A DNA stretch of 64,000 nt from Nitrosovibrio sp. Nv4 (lineage in GTDB: Bacteria; Pseudomonadota; Gammaproteobacteria; Burkholderiales; Nitrosomonadaceae). The stretch is from the NCBI RefSeq assembly GCF_900215485.1, contig NZ_OCMZ01000002.1, forward strand, positions 620,001 through 684,000. Reading direction: 5' to 3'. Shown piece after piece: positions 46,398 to 54,728 of this stretch. Position 1 is the stretch's first letter. Each line of letters opens with the position of its first letter. Both the position numbers and the translations under genes were made by a program. The notes under the pieces are model-generated. The model worked only from the letters and a program-made list of their open reading frames with translations. It ran no database searches and was not told the origin of the DNA.

Positions 46398-46994
46398 ATG
46401 CCTAAATCGATAAAGAAGGAAATAAATAGAGAAAATCTATTGAATCAGGGGGTAACCACGCTCATGGGGCAAGGTTACCATGGTACGGGGCTGCAGGAAA
46501 TTCTGGATGCGGTCAATATTCCCAAGGGCTCTTTTTACAATTACTTTGGCAGCAAAGAAAATTTTGGCGCGGAAGTCATTCAACACTACATCGATCCGTT
46601 TATTACGCAACTGGCCGCTCATTTGCAGCAATCCGAGACTGATGCGCTTAGTGCAATACAACTTTACTTCACCGAACTCATTGCCGAGCTTGAAAAGAAT
46701 CAGTTCAAAGGCGGTTGCTTGCTGGGCAATCTGATGGGAGAAATAGGTGATACCAGCGAGGTTTGCCAAAAATCGCTTCAATCAGCAGTCAACCGGTATC
46801 GGAATCTGCTTCAGTCCGGGTTGGCCAAGGCGCAACAACAAGGCACTGTGAGGTTGGATAAATCAGCCGAAGACATGGCCGATCTATTGTTGAATAGTTG
46901 GCAGGGCGCGTTACTGAGGATGAAAATAGAAAAATCCTCCGCGCCGGTCAAACAGTGTTGTAATCAGTTATTAGGGGAGTTTTTCAGAGCATAG
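46398..46994 (+). CDS. TetR/AcrR family regulator, NemR-like
   Basis: 198 residues. N-terminal helix-turn-helix: INRENLLNQGVTTLMGQGYH, then TGLQEILDAVNIPKGSFYNYF, the hallmark TetR DNA-binding block with a KENFG continuation. The C-terminal domain contains a Cys in KGGCLLGNLMGEIGD, the same place as in NemR-type electrophile sensors. The start is the ATG right after the promoter; a longer frame to 46281 would overlap the previous gene. It probably represses itself and the DUF4242 gene 55 nt downstream. Confidence 0.88.
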   Translation: MPKSIKKEINRENLLNQGVTTLMGQGYHGTGLQEILDAVNIPKGSFYNYFGSKENFGAEVIQHYIDPFITQLAAHLQQSETDALSAIQLYFTELIAELEKNQFKGGCLLGNLMGEIGDTSEVCQKSLQSAVNRYRNLLQSGLAKAQQQGTVRLDKSAEDMADLLLNSWQGALLRMKIEKSSAPVKQCCNQLLGEFFRA

Positions 46995-47010
46995 TTTTTT
47001 ATCTCGTATA

Positions 47011-47023
47011 AATACGACCGGTC
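47011..47023 (+). promoter_or_regulatory. Second operator, before the DUF4242 gene
   Basis: AATACGACCGGTC, the inverted match of the operator in the TetR promoter. A TATAAA (47007-47012) overlaps its left edge, so binding could block a promoter. Confidence 0.55.
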
Positions 47024-47049
47024 ATTTTTAAATTAATGAGGAAATTTGA

Positions 47050-47292
47050 ATGCCTAAATATATTATCGAACGCGATATCCCGGGAGCAGGTTCATTTACC
47101 ACGCCTGATCTACAGATCATTTCCCAGAAATCATGCGCCGTACTGAGTGATATGGGTCAACGAATCCAATGGCTGGAAAGCTATGTGACAGACGACAAAA
47201 TCTACTGCATCTATATCGCGCCCGACGAAGCCGCCGTCAGAGCGCATGCTGAACAGGGCGGATTTCCCGCTAATCGTATTTCAAATCCGTGA
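47050..47292 (+). CDS. DUF4242 domain protein
   Basis: 80 residues: MPKYIIERDIPGAGSFT, then WLESYVTDDKIYCIYIAPDE and a C-terminal RAHAEQGGFPANRI, matching DUF4242 ferredoxin-fold proteins; a Streptomyces member binds nickel. TGAGGAAATT is close to the ATG. Probably under the adjacent TetR regulator. Confidence 0.82.
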   Translation: MPKYIIERDIPGAGSFTTPDLQIISQKSCAVLSDMGQRIQWLESYVTDDKIYCIYIAPDEAAVRAHAEQGGFPANRISNP

Positions 47293-47386
47293 TTGACCCG
47301 ACGACTGCAGAGAATTAACGATTGATCCGAGCAGGAAGAAATATCCGGCTGCTCGTTAAATTAAGTCTTTTTACAGGAGGTGTGTA

Positions 47387-49147
47387 ATGCAATTCCATGC
47401 GCTTAATTTCTGGTTGGCAGGGCTGGCGCTCGCTGCCGCAAGCGTCCCCTGCTCATCCGCTCAGCTTGGCGAAGAAGCACCCGCCAAAGAAAAGGCGCTC
47501 GTTGAATCCAAACGCTCCGCGGTACACGGAGCCGGCCACAAACATTATGAGGCCTCCGATATGGCGGAGCAGCCAGGACCGGCCGGCCAACTCGCACCCA
47601 GGCTGCAGGATCTCGGTCCTCATACATTCCCGGTCAGCACCCGGAACAAACAAGCACAGCTATTTTTCAACCAGGGACTTAATCTCGCCTACGGCTTCAA
47701 CCATGCTGAAGCACGACGCGCATTCCGGGAAGCCGCAAGGCTCGACCCCACGCTGGCGATGGCTTATTGGGGACAGGCGCTCGTGCTGGGCCCCAACATC
47801 AACGCGATGATGGAACCAAACGAGGAACCCCAGGCTTACGAGATGGTGCGGCAGGCCCGGTTGCTTATGACTAAGGCATCGCCGAGAGAGCAGGCGCTTA
47901 TCCGCGCCCTCGAAAAACGCTATTCTGGCAAGACCGAGCACCGTATGGCAAACAACAAGGCGTACGCGGACGCAATGCGGGACGTACACCAGCGTTTTCC
48001 GGAGGATCCCGACATTGCAATGCTTTATGTGGAGTCGATGATGGATCTCCGTCCCTGGGGCTACTGGATGCCTGATGGCCGGCCACATGAGGGAACGGCT
48101 GAAATTGTGGCCCTCACCGAGGACGTGATGCGCCGATACCCGACCCATCCTGCCGCGCTGCATATGTACATTCACCTCATCGAACCGACGGCCACGCCCG
48201 AGCTTGCCGAGAAGGCAGCCGATACCCTGCTGACTCTGATGCCGGCTGCGGGACATATGATACATATGTCATCGCACATCTATCAACGGGTTGGACGGTA
48301 TGCGGACGCAATGAGGAGCAACCAACTGGCAATCGCGGCTGACGAGGATTACATCACGCAGTGCCGCGCCCAGGGGCTGTACCCGATGGCGTACTATCCG
48401 CATAACATCCACTTTCTCTGGTTCGCTGCTACGGCAGGGGGCCAAAGCAAAATTGCGATCAAATCAGCGCGAGAGCTTGCCGCCAAGATAGATGATGCAG
48501 TGCTGAAAGAGATGCCGCTGACCGCAGTATTCCGTATGGTTCCATATTGGGCGCTGGCACGGTTCGGACACTGGGAGGGGATTCTCGAAGAGCCGGCGCC
48601 ACCCTCCACGAATGCATTTCTGAGGGGCAGCTGGCATCACGTGCGCGGTCTGGCATTCGTAGCGACCGCAAAGATCCGCCAAGCCGAGCAGGAACTGGAA
48701 GCCCTGCGCGAGATCATGAAAGATCCTTCGCTTGACGGTGCGCTCTTTTCGAAAAATACCCCGCGCACCGTACTGCAGATCGCGCCTGAGGTTCTGGCCG
48801 GCGAAATCGCCGCTGCACACGGACAATTCGATTCCGCCATCGCTCACCTCGAGCGTGCGGTTCGCCTCGAGGATGCACTGGTATATACAGAGCCTTTGGA
48901 ATGGCACTATCCGCCAAGGCTTGCGCTAGGCGCCATCTTGCTTGAGGCGGGACGTCCGGCCGAAGCAGAGACGGTTTACTGGGAAGACCTGCAACGGAAC
49001 CGTGATAACGGCTGGGCGCTTTATGGGCTGTTGCAGGCATTGCGTGCACAGAAGAAAGAGTACGAATCAGGTCTCATAGAAGCGCGTTTCAGGAAATCCT
49101 GGGCGCGCGCCGACGTGAAACTCAACTCATCTCGCTTTGGTCGTTAG
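47387..49147 (+). CDS. Exported tetratricopeptide-repeat protein
   Basis: 586 residues. Signal peptide 1-25 (cleavage near SSA). TPR-like helices include FFNQGLNLAYGFNHAEARRA, FREAARLDPTLAMAYWGQAL and a last set around GQFDSAIAHLERAVRLED and LGAILLEAGRPAEAETVY. Histidine-containing AALHMYIHLIEPT and HMIHMSSHIYQRVG in the middle are conserved in this family, whose function is unknown. CAGGAGGTGTG is a near-ideal ribosome-binding site. Confidence 0.82.
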   Translation: MQFHALNFWLAGLALAAASVPCSSAQLGEEAPAKEKALVESKRSAVHGAGHKHYEASDMAEQPGPAGQLAPRLQDLGPHTFPVSTRNKQAQLFFNQGLNLAYGFNHAEARRAFREAARLDPTLAMAYWGQALVLGPNINAMMEPNEEPQAYEMVRQARLLMTKASPREQALIRALEKRYSGKTEHRMANNKAYADAMRDVHQRFPEDPDIAMLYVESMMDLRPWGYWMPDGRPHEGTAEIVALTEDVMRRYPTHPAALHMYIHLIEPTATPELAEKAADTLLTLMPAAGHMIHMSSHIYQRVGRYADAMRSNQLAIAADEDYITQCRAQGLYPMAYYPHNIHFLWFAATAGGQSKIAIKSARELAAKIDDAVLKEMPLTAVFRMVPYWALARFGHWEGILEEPAPPSTNAFLRGSWHHVRGLAFVATAKIRQAEQELEALREIMKDPSLDGALFSKNTPRTVLQIAPEVLAGEIAAAHGQFDSAIAHLERAVRLEDALVYTEPLEWHYPPRLALGAILLEAGRPAEAETVYWEDLQRNRDNGWALYGLLQALRAQKKEYESGLIEARFRKSWARADVKLNSSRFGR

Positions 49148-49312
49148 TTCGGGTATTTACGGGGGTAGCGGGATAATGATGGACGGCTTGTGATTGACTT
49201 CGCATCCCGGACAAAGCCTGAAAGCAAGCCTCGAAGCCAGGCCCGCTGCCCCGCCCAGGCAAGCAGGATATCCGGGGAATAGTGTTTTTTTTGCCCGCTT
49301 TTTTGCTATACC

Positions 49313-50437
49313 CTACTTGTACTTCGACTCCTGCAGCCACCCATAATGCTGAGCTGCTGCTTTACCATGTCGCGTGGCGTGCGCGCTCACTGCATCGTCA
49401 TATTCCGCAAAAACTGCAGATGACCCGCGTTGCATTTTCCCTTGCATTGCCTCCAGCAGCGCATGAGCGCCAAGCTGGGCCGATTCAATTGCCCATTCGA
49501 TTCCCATGCCACTGAGAGGATCTGATGCAAAAGCAGCATCGCCGACGGCAATCCAACCGTTTCCCGCCGCTCGGTTGAACGTTATGGCGCCAGCGGTACG
49601 ACCGCATATTGGCGCGATGCTTGCCGTGCCTGACAGTAGAGGAGAGAGTAGACAAGTGCGTTGCAACTCCTGGAAAAAAAAATCCTTCAACGGCGTCCGC
49701 CGCTGCTTGAGCTCACTACGGTCAACACAAAAACCGGCGAAGTAATCGCCATCCGCGGCGGGTAAGGCATACCACCAACCGTTACCCGTGGCCTCGATAT
49801 AGAGGGCATCAGGGGGTCCCAACGCTGGTGCACAGGCAGGCTCGGCACCTCGCGCCGGCAGCGATGTCATCAAAGCAATTTGAGAGGATTCGGCCACTGA
49901 CGATCGGTCGAGAAACTGTGTCGCCACACGTCCGGTAGCAAGAACTAGAAAACGCGTCCCTATCGAACTCCTTTCCGCATCCGTATCGCCTGAGGAGGTT
50001 TCCGTCGAGCGCATCAGGAGCCGCCATCCATCACCCGTGCGTTCAATTCCCACCACCTTGGCGTCCGCAGTGATCGATACGCCTGCGGCAGAGGCCAGAT
50101 TGCGCAGTGCGCCGTCAAAGAGCGGACGCTCTACCGCCATGCCCGGACCCCAAGGATTAAACATGGCGTTAAATGTAACAGGCTTATGCGTATTCCAAAG
50201 CGATACGGTTTCGTGGATTTCTACTCCAGGCGCTGCCTGGATGAAGAAGTCAAAACAATGTTTTTCAATAATGCGTCGCGCGCGACCAGACACAAGCTCG
50301 ATGCCCTCAGTGGCGTAGCCGCCCCAATGCAGGAGGCTGACACGGGCGCCCCCGCGAGCGAGCATGAGGGCGCATATCGCACCGGCCGGTCCGCCGCCTA
50401 CGACAATGACATCCGCGTTGGGTCTACTTGTGGACAT
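49313..50437 (-). CDS. FAD-dependent oxidoreductase (halogenase/LodB-like)
   Basis: 374 residues. N-terminal Rossmann motif VIVVGGGPAGAICALMLARG; the second FAD motif GWIAVGDAAFASDPLSGMGI is in the C-terminal half. The arrangement matches the tryptophan-halogenase/geranylgeranyl-reductase group and LodB-type flavoproteins that modify protein residues, but no LodA-like partner is nearby. The halogenase lysine motif was not found, so halogenation is unlikely. Divergent from the dioxygenase. Confidence 0.8.
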   Translation of the reverse strand: MSTSRPNADVIVVGGGPAGAICALMLARGGARVSLLHWGGYATEGIELVSGRARRIIEKHCFDFFIQAAPGVEIHETVSLWNTHKPVTFNAMFNPWGPGMAVERPLFDGALRNLASAAGVSITADAKVVGIERTGDGWRLLMRSTETSSGDTDAERSSIGTRFLVLATGRVATQFLDRSSVAESSQIALMTSLPARGAEPACAPALGPPDALYIEATGNGWWYALPAADGDYFAGFCVDRSELKQRRTPLKDFFFQELQRTCLLSPLLSGTASIAPICGRTAGAITFNRAAGNGWIAVGDAAFASDPLSGMGIEWAIESAQLGAHALLEAMQGKMQRGSSAVFAEYDDAVSAHATRHGKAAAQHYGWLQESKYK

Positions 50438-50755
50438 CGCCTGCCACCTGGGTCACTCCAAAACAAACCCCGGATCCAGCTCTTGAGTCTCTCGCCGCCC
50501 TGAAAGTAAAAGCAGCGTCAAAATATGAATACCGGGACCTGGGGAAAAGCTGATTGCCTGTGCCGGGAATATGAATACCGGGCCCAGCGCATCAGCATCA
50601 GCATCAGCATCAGCATCAGCATCAGCATCAGCATCAGTTTAGCTGGTAAATTCGCATATTCTGTACTAATGTAATTTAGTATGGAAGAACTTATAAAGGT
50701 GACACATGGGCCGATTGGAAGTAAAACCCGGACATACTGAAAATGGATCTCGGCC
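50438..50755. other. Divergent intergenic region with hexanucleotide repeat
   Basis: Holds the GCATCA repeat listed separately and the promoters of both flanking genes; no consensus promoter was fixed. Confidence 0.45.
50589..50636. repeat. (GCATCA)8 microsatellite
   Basis: Eight perfect copies of a hexanucleotide, 120 nt before the dioxygenase start. Copy-number change could alter promoter spacing. It reads as a Leu-Met repeat on the minus strand, but no gene is supported there. Confidence 0.95.
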
Positions 50756-51436
50756 ATGAGCGTTGATAATGGACCGCAAAATCGACGTGCGGCGTTGGGC
50801 CGCCGTACGGTATTAAAGGCATCAGCGGCGTTGCTCGCCGTAGGCTTGTTACCGCCGGCCGCGGTTTTTGCGAAGACCGCGCTGAATCGGACCCAAGACC
50901 AGATCCTGGGCCCGTTTTACCCCATCATGAGCAAGCCTGATCGCAGTGGAGACCTGACCCGGGTGCCAGGCGGGTCCGGCCGCGCTAAGGGACAGCCTCT
51001 CATTATCACGGGGCATCTGCGGGATCCTTCCGGAGAGCCGGTGGCGGGGGCGGAAATTGAAATTTGGCAAGCCAATGCAGCTGGTCGTTATGCCCATCCC
51101 GACGATACAAACCCGGCACCGCTGGATCCCAACTTCCAGGGCTTTGGCGCGATAACCACCGGTGCCGATGGCCTCTATCGGTTCAAAACAATAAAACCGT
51201 TACATTATCCCGCAGGAACCATCGGAATCCGGCCAGCACACATCCATTTCGATGTGAGAGGCCGTCACGACGAACTGGTAACGCAGATGTACTTCGAAGG
51301 AGATCCGTACAATGAAAAGGATGCGTTTCTCCAGAGCGCACTCAATCCGGAAGCGCTTATTGTAAAGCTGCGCTCACCGGCGCCGGAGGAACCTGAGTTT
51401 ATGGTCGCCGTATTCGATCTCGTAATCAGAGGTTAA
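50756..51436 (+). CDS. Tat-exported intradiol dioxygenase
   Basis: 226 residues. A twin-arginine signal (GRRTVLKASAALLAVG, Arg16-Arg17) predicts export in folded form. The catalytic domain has GAEIEIWQANAAGRYAHP, GLYRFKTIKPLHYP and RPAHIHFDV, supplying the two Tyr and two His iron ligands of intradiol catechol dioxygenases. It should cleave a catechol between the hydroxyls; the substrate is unknown. Secreted forms differ from the cytoplasmic catechol and protocatechuate enzymes. Confidence 0.9.
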   Translation: MSVDNGPQNRRAALGRRTVLKASAALLAVGLLPPAAVFAKTALNRTQDQILGPFYPIMSKPDRSGDLTRVPGGSGRAKGQPLIITGHLRDPSGEPVAGAEIEIWQANAAGRYAHPDDTNPAPLDPNFQGFGAITTGADGLYRFKTIKPLHYPAGTIGIRPAHIHFDVRGRHDELVTQMYFEGDPYNEKDAFLQSALNPEALIVKLRSPAPEEPEFMVAVFDLVIRG

Positions 51437-51573
51437 GGGTTATGGGGTTATGCGCCAGTTATGGAACCTGAACTTCGATCTACAGCGTAAGGGGAAAGGA
51501 AAGGGGATTTTTTTACGAGATTCCCTGAATGCATGACCTTGAGAATTTTCATGGCTGCTGCTATCAATAAACC

Positions 51574-52572
51574 ATGGAATACCTCGGCCATCTATCGACG
51601 GATGACCCTTTTTATGCATACCTCCGTGACGATATTATTCCCCAGCTGAATGTTAGGGTAGATTCCCCCAACTTTCGGGTTTTCCAGCTCCCGGCTTCCA
51701 ACAATGTCTACCTCTATGAAGAAAAGTACAGCCAGACGCGGATTATCGGGAAATTTTTTGGCGGCGTCCGAGGCCTCGACTCTGAGACAGCCTTGCGCCA
51801 CATGGAACGGGAGTTCAACAATTTAAACCATCTGCGTGATTTGGGTTTTACCGGCTACCCGCATTACGTTGCGCGGCCACTCGGACGAAACGCAAGCCTT
51901 AACAAGGTACTGGTTGAGGAATTCTGTTACGGCGCGCCTCTCATGCATTTCATCGTCGAGGCGATCCGAAAAGGCGCACGGGACGCTCTTTTCCAAAAAC
52001 TGACCGCACTGGCATATTTTCTCGCCACTCTGCACAACCGCACCGCGCACGACAGCAAGGTGGACTTCAATAAAGAATGTGAATACTTCGCTCGCATTCT
52101 TGAACAATTAACAAATGCCGGAAGGGCTGAATGGGGCGAGGTTCGGGAGTTCCATCAACACAAGGATCGGTGGCGAGGGAAAGCCTGCATGTGGGAAGAC
52201 CGGCAAGTCCTTGTCCACAGTGATGTGACGCCAGCCAATATCCTCTTTGGAGACGGTCTCTGGGTGATCGTCATCGATCTCGAGCAGATGAAATCTTCAG
52301 ACAGGGCGTTTGATCTGGGACGTGTAGTCGGCGAACTCCAGCACTTCTTTATGGAACAAGCCGGTGACAAATGGCTGGCAGAGCCTTTTATCGGGCACTT
52401 CCTGTGGGAGTATGCCTGTCATTTTCCGGACCGCGGCGCTGCTTTCGCTGCGATCACCCGGCGTACGCCGTTTTACACTGCGCTCACGCTACTGCGCATC
52501 GCGCGCAACGCCTGGATTGACGCAAGTCATAGCCGCCAGTTACTGGACGAAGCCAGGAAAACATTGAGGTAA
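51574..52572 (+). CDS. Aminoglycoside phosphotransferase-like kinase
   Basis: 332 residues. Kinase-like fold: the catalytic loop HSDVTPANILFGDG at about residue 214 and the Mg-binding VIVIDLE after it; N-terminal IIGKFFGG supplies the ATP lysine. This is the APH/choline-kinase-like family, acting on small molecules; resistance is not implied. It is 6 nt upstream of a HAD hydrolase, so kinase and phosphatase are made together. No clear ribosome-binding site. Confidence 0.82.
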   Translation: MEYLGHLSTDDPFYAYLRDDIIPQLNVRVDSPNFRVFQLPASNNVYLYEEKYSQTRIIGKFFGGVRGLDSETALRHMEREFNNLNHLRDLGFTGYPHYVARPLGRNASLNKVLVEEFCYGAPLMHFIVEAIRKGARDALFQKLTALAYFLATLHNRTAHDSKVDFNKECEYFARILEQLTNAGRAEWGEVREFHQHKDRWRGKACMWEDRQVLVHSDVTPANILFGDGLWVIVIDLEQMKSSDRAFDLGRVVGELQHFFMEQAGDKWLAEPFIGHFLWEYACHFPDRGAAFAAITRRTPFYTALTLLRIARNAWIDASHSRQLLDEARKTLR

Positions 52573-52578
52573 ATTATC

Positions 52579-53301
52579 ATGACGATAAAAGGAATAGTGT
52601 TCGACCTCTACGGCACGCTGATCGACATTGAGACCGATGAATCAATGGATGAAATCTACCGGACCATTGCACACTATCTAACCTATCATGGCGTGTACCT
52701 GCACCGCTGGGAAGTACGGGAACGCTATTATCGAATCATGAAACAGCAGAAAGAAGCGAGCGGTGAGGAACACCCCGAAATTGACGTGGAGGCCATATGG
52801 AATGAGTTCCTCATACAGGAAGGAATTCGCTCGGACGCTATCCGGGGGCAGTTGGCCAAGGTTGTCGCGCACATTTACCGTGGCGTCTCCCGCAATCGCC
52901 TTCAGCTGTATCCCGACGTAAAGAGAGTATTGAATGAACTGCAGGCAAGTTACCGTCTCGCGCTTATCTCGGATGCCCAATCCTGCTACGCGCTGCCGGA
53001 AATCCGCGCCGTGGGCCTGACCGGTTATTTCAATCCGATCATCATTTCCAGTCACCACGGTTTCAGAAAGCCTGATCAAAGGCTTTTCAAAAAAGCGCTC
53101 GAGCGCATGGGCCTTGAGCCCTCAGAGGTGATCTCCGTAGGTAACGATATGTTCCGGGATACATACGGAGCAAACCTGCTCGGCATAAAGACGATTTTCA
53201 TTGACTCCAACCAGGGCGCCAAATCTTATGATGAGGTTGCGCCAAACTACCGAGTGCAACGGTTTGACGAGATTCTGACGGGGATAGCATCGCTGGCATG
53301 A
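52579..53301 (+). CDS. HAD superfamily hydrolase
   Basis: 240 residues. Motif I FDLYGTLID (nucleophile Asp9), motif II LALISDAQ, Lys in GFRKPD, motif IV VGNDMFRDTYGA. A cap domain sits between motifs I and II. A phosphatase or phosphoglycolate-like hydrolase; substrate unknown. GAGG is 9 nt before the ATG. Coupled to the upstream APH-like kinase. Confidence 0.88.
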   Translation: MTIKGIVFDLYGTLIDIETDESMDEIYRTIAHYLTYHGVYLHRWEVRERYYRIMKQQKEASGEEHPEIDVEAIWNEFLIQEGIRSDAIRGQLAKVVAHIYRGVSRNRLQLYPDVKRVLNELQASYRLALISDAQSCYALPEIRAVGLTGYFNPIIISSHHGFRKPDQRLFKKALERMGLEPSEVISVGNDMFRDTYGANLLGIKTIFIDSNQGAKSYDEVAPNYRVQRFDEILTGIASLA

Positions 53302-53470
53302 AGATATGAATATTTCATATTACCGATGCGGCCGCTTATTGCACCCCACCTTCTCCTTTCGCCCCTCATCCTCGGATGAGGAAGCTGCGGTCGAAGCCGC
53401 AGTCGGAGCTGCAGCCGGAAGCAGCAGCCGCCCCTTCCATTGCAGTTCCTTGATGGCGATGATCCTTTTT

Positions 53471-54382
53471 TTATCCGGGATACTTGATCTTCAATCGGTT
53501 AACGAAAGGTTCTGACAGTTGAAATTCCCGTTCCCCGGGGATAAAAACCTTGCAGCTATGTTCCGTTCCCTCGTGAGTAACCTTGAAACTTGCGAATACA
53601 CCTGTATCCGCTGGCCTTGTGACAGGAATCTGCAAAGTTCCCGGCCTTAACTTATAGCCGACCGGTAAAGCCCTTTTGGGTGGAGCACCTGCAAATTTGG
53701 AGACAGCGCCTCTTGTCAAAAAGGAATACTCAACCTCGGGATGTGCCTGCGATTGCACGGGTCCGGCCTTATTCCAATTGACATTCAGCAGAATGTCATC
53801 GCTTTGCGCTGTGTTCAACGTGTGCGACGTGGCCGACGTGGCTGACGTAGCCGATCTATCCGACTTGGCCGGTTCGGCCCAACAGGTCAGTCCCTGGCGC
53901 TTCTTCAGGCATGCGGCTTGAGCCTCTACTGCGGATATCCCGAACTCAGGCTTTCGATCCGCAATCTTATGCATGAGAAATTCTGCCGCCTGCGCAGACT
54001 CAACCGGTGAGTTCCTGGAGCAATAACCGCCTTTCCACTGACTGAATCGTTCTTCGCTAATGGTGTTGGCCAACGGAGTTGGCGCAGTTTCAGGGTCGCC
54101 GTCGTCCAGATTGACGAGACCATACCATAGACCGAGCGATCGATCGCTGCCGAACTTCTGCGTCTGCTTTATCGCATTCATGGCCTGTCGGTAGTCTAAA
54201 GAGCACAGCTCAGCGTACATCACGCGGTCTCTGACCCGAGCGTTGGTTTTGGAATACTGGTCGTAAAAGCCGCTTGTAAGAATCTCACGGCAGGTTTCAT
54301 CGGCGCTCGCGCGCTCTGACAGAGCGGACAAAACGAGCGACATAGGCAAAATGCAGGCAATAGCGACAATCCGGTTTTTCAT
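53471..54382 (-). CDS. Exported protein, unknown
   Basis: 303 residues. Signal peptide 1-27 (cleavage near ASA). The N-terminal half has paired cysteines (ETCREILTSGFY, AELCSLDYRQAMN, AACLKKRQGLTCW), a linker with a Ser-Ala-Thr repeat (SATSATSATS, three 9-bp units in the DNA), and a beta-rich C-terminus. GGAGGAACACC precedes the ATG, ruling out the ATG at 54403. Not recognised. Confidence 0.72.
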   Translation of the reverse strand: MKNRIVAIACILPMSLVLSALSERASADETCREILTSGFYDQYSKTNARVRDRVMYAELCSLDYRQAMNAIKQTQKFGSDRSLGLWYGLVNLDDGDPETAPTPLANTISEERFSQWKGGYCSRNSPVESAQAAEFLMHKIADRKPEFGISAVEAQAACLKKRQGLTCWAEPAKSDRSATSATSATSHTLNTAQSDDILLNVNWNKAGPVQSQAHPEVEYSFLTRGAVSKFAGAPPKRALPVGYKLRPGTLQIPVTRPADTGVFASFKVTHEGTEHSCKVFIPGEREFQLSEPFVNRLKIKYPG

Positions 54383-54728
54383 GGTGTTCCTCCGCGGAAG
54401 CATGCATTATATAAAAGATGCGCCTCTTGCATAAGGTGCGGTGTTTTAACAGCGCTACCGCTGCTGTTGAATGGATGATCAAGTTCCCGCAAGCACTCTT
54501 GGGGGTGTTTCAAATATTTCCGAAGCAAATCAGGCATTGTTAGCGATCACACAGACAGCCCTGCCTTCTTATGCTCAACTATGCTGCACTGGAGCCTGGC
54601 CATTTTTCCGGTTGGTGATTGGTATCAAATAGGCAAACATAACCAAAGCAGGAACATTATCGTCTCTTGAAAACGCTCCACTTTTTTTATATCCGGATGA
54701 TAAAGTTTCTTTTGCGCTCCACCGTTAT
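54383..54728. other. Divergent intergenic region
   Basis: Nothing recognised beyond the ribosome-binding site of the exported protein. Confidence 0.4.

Noticed and set aside
50518-50757. Minus-strand frame with a Leu-Met repeat
   Set aside because: Produced by translating the GCATCA microsatellite; no other coding evidence.
53306-53515. Ala/Ser-rich plus-strand frame
   Set aside because: Overlaps the end of the exported protein gene and looks like GC-biased non-coding sequence.
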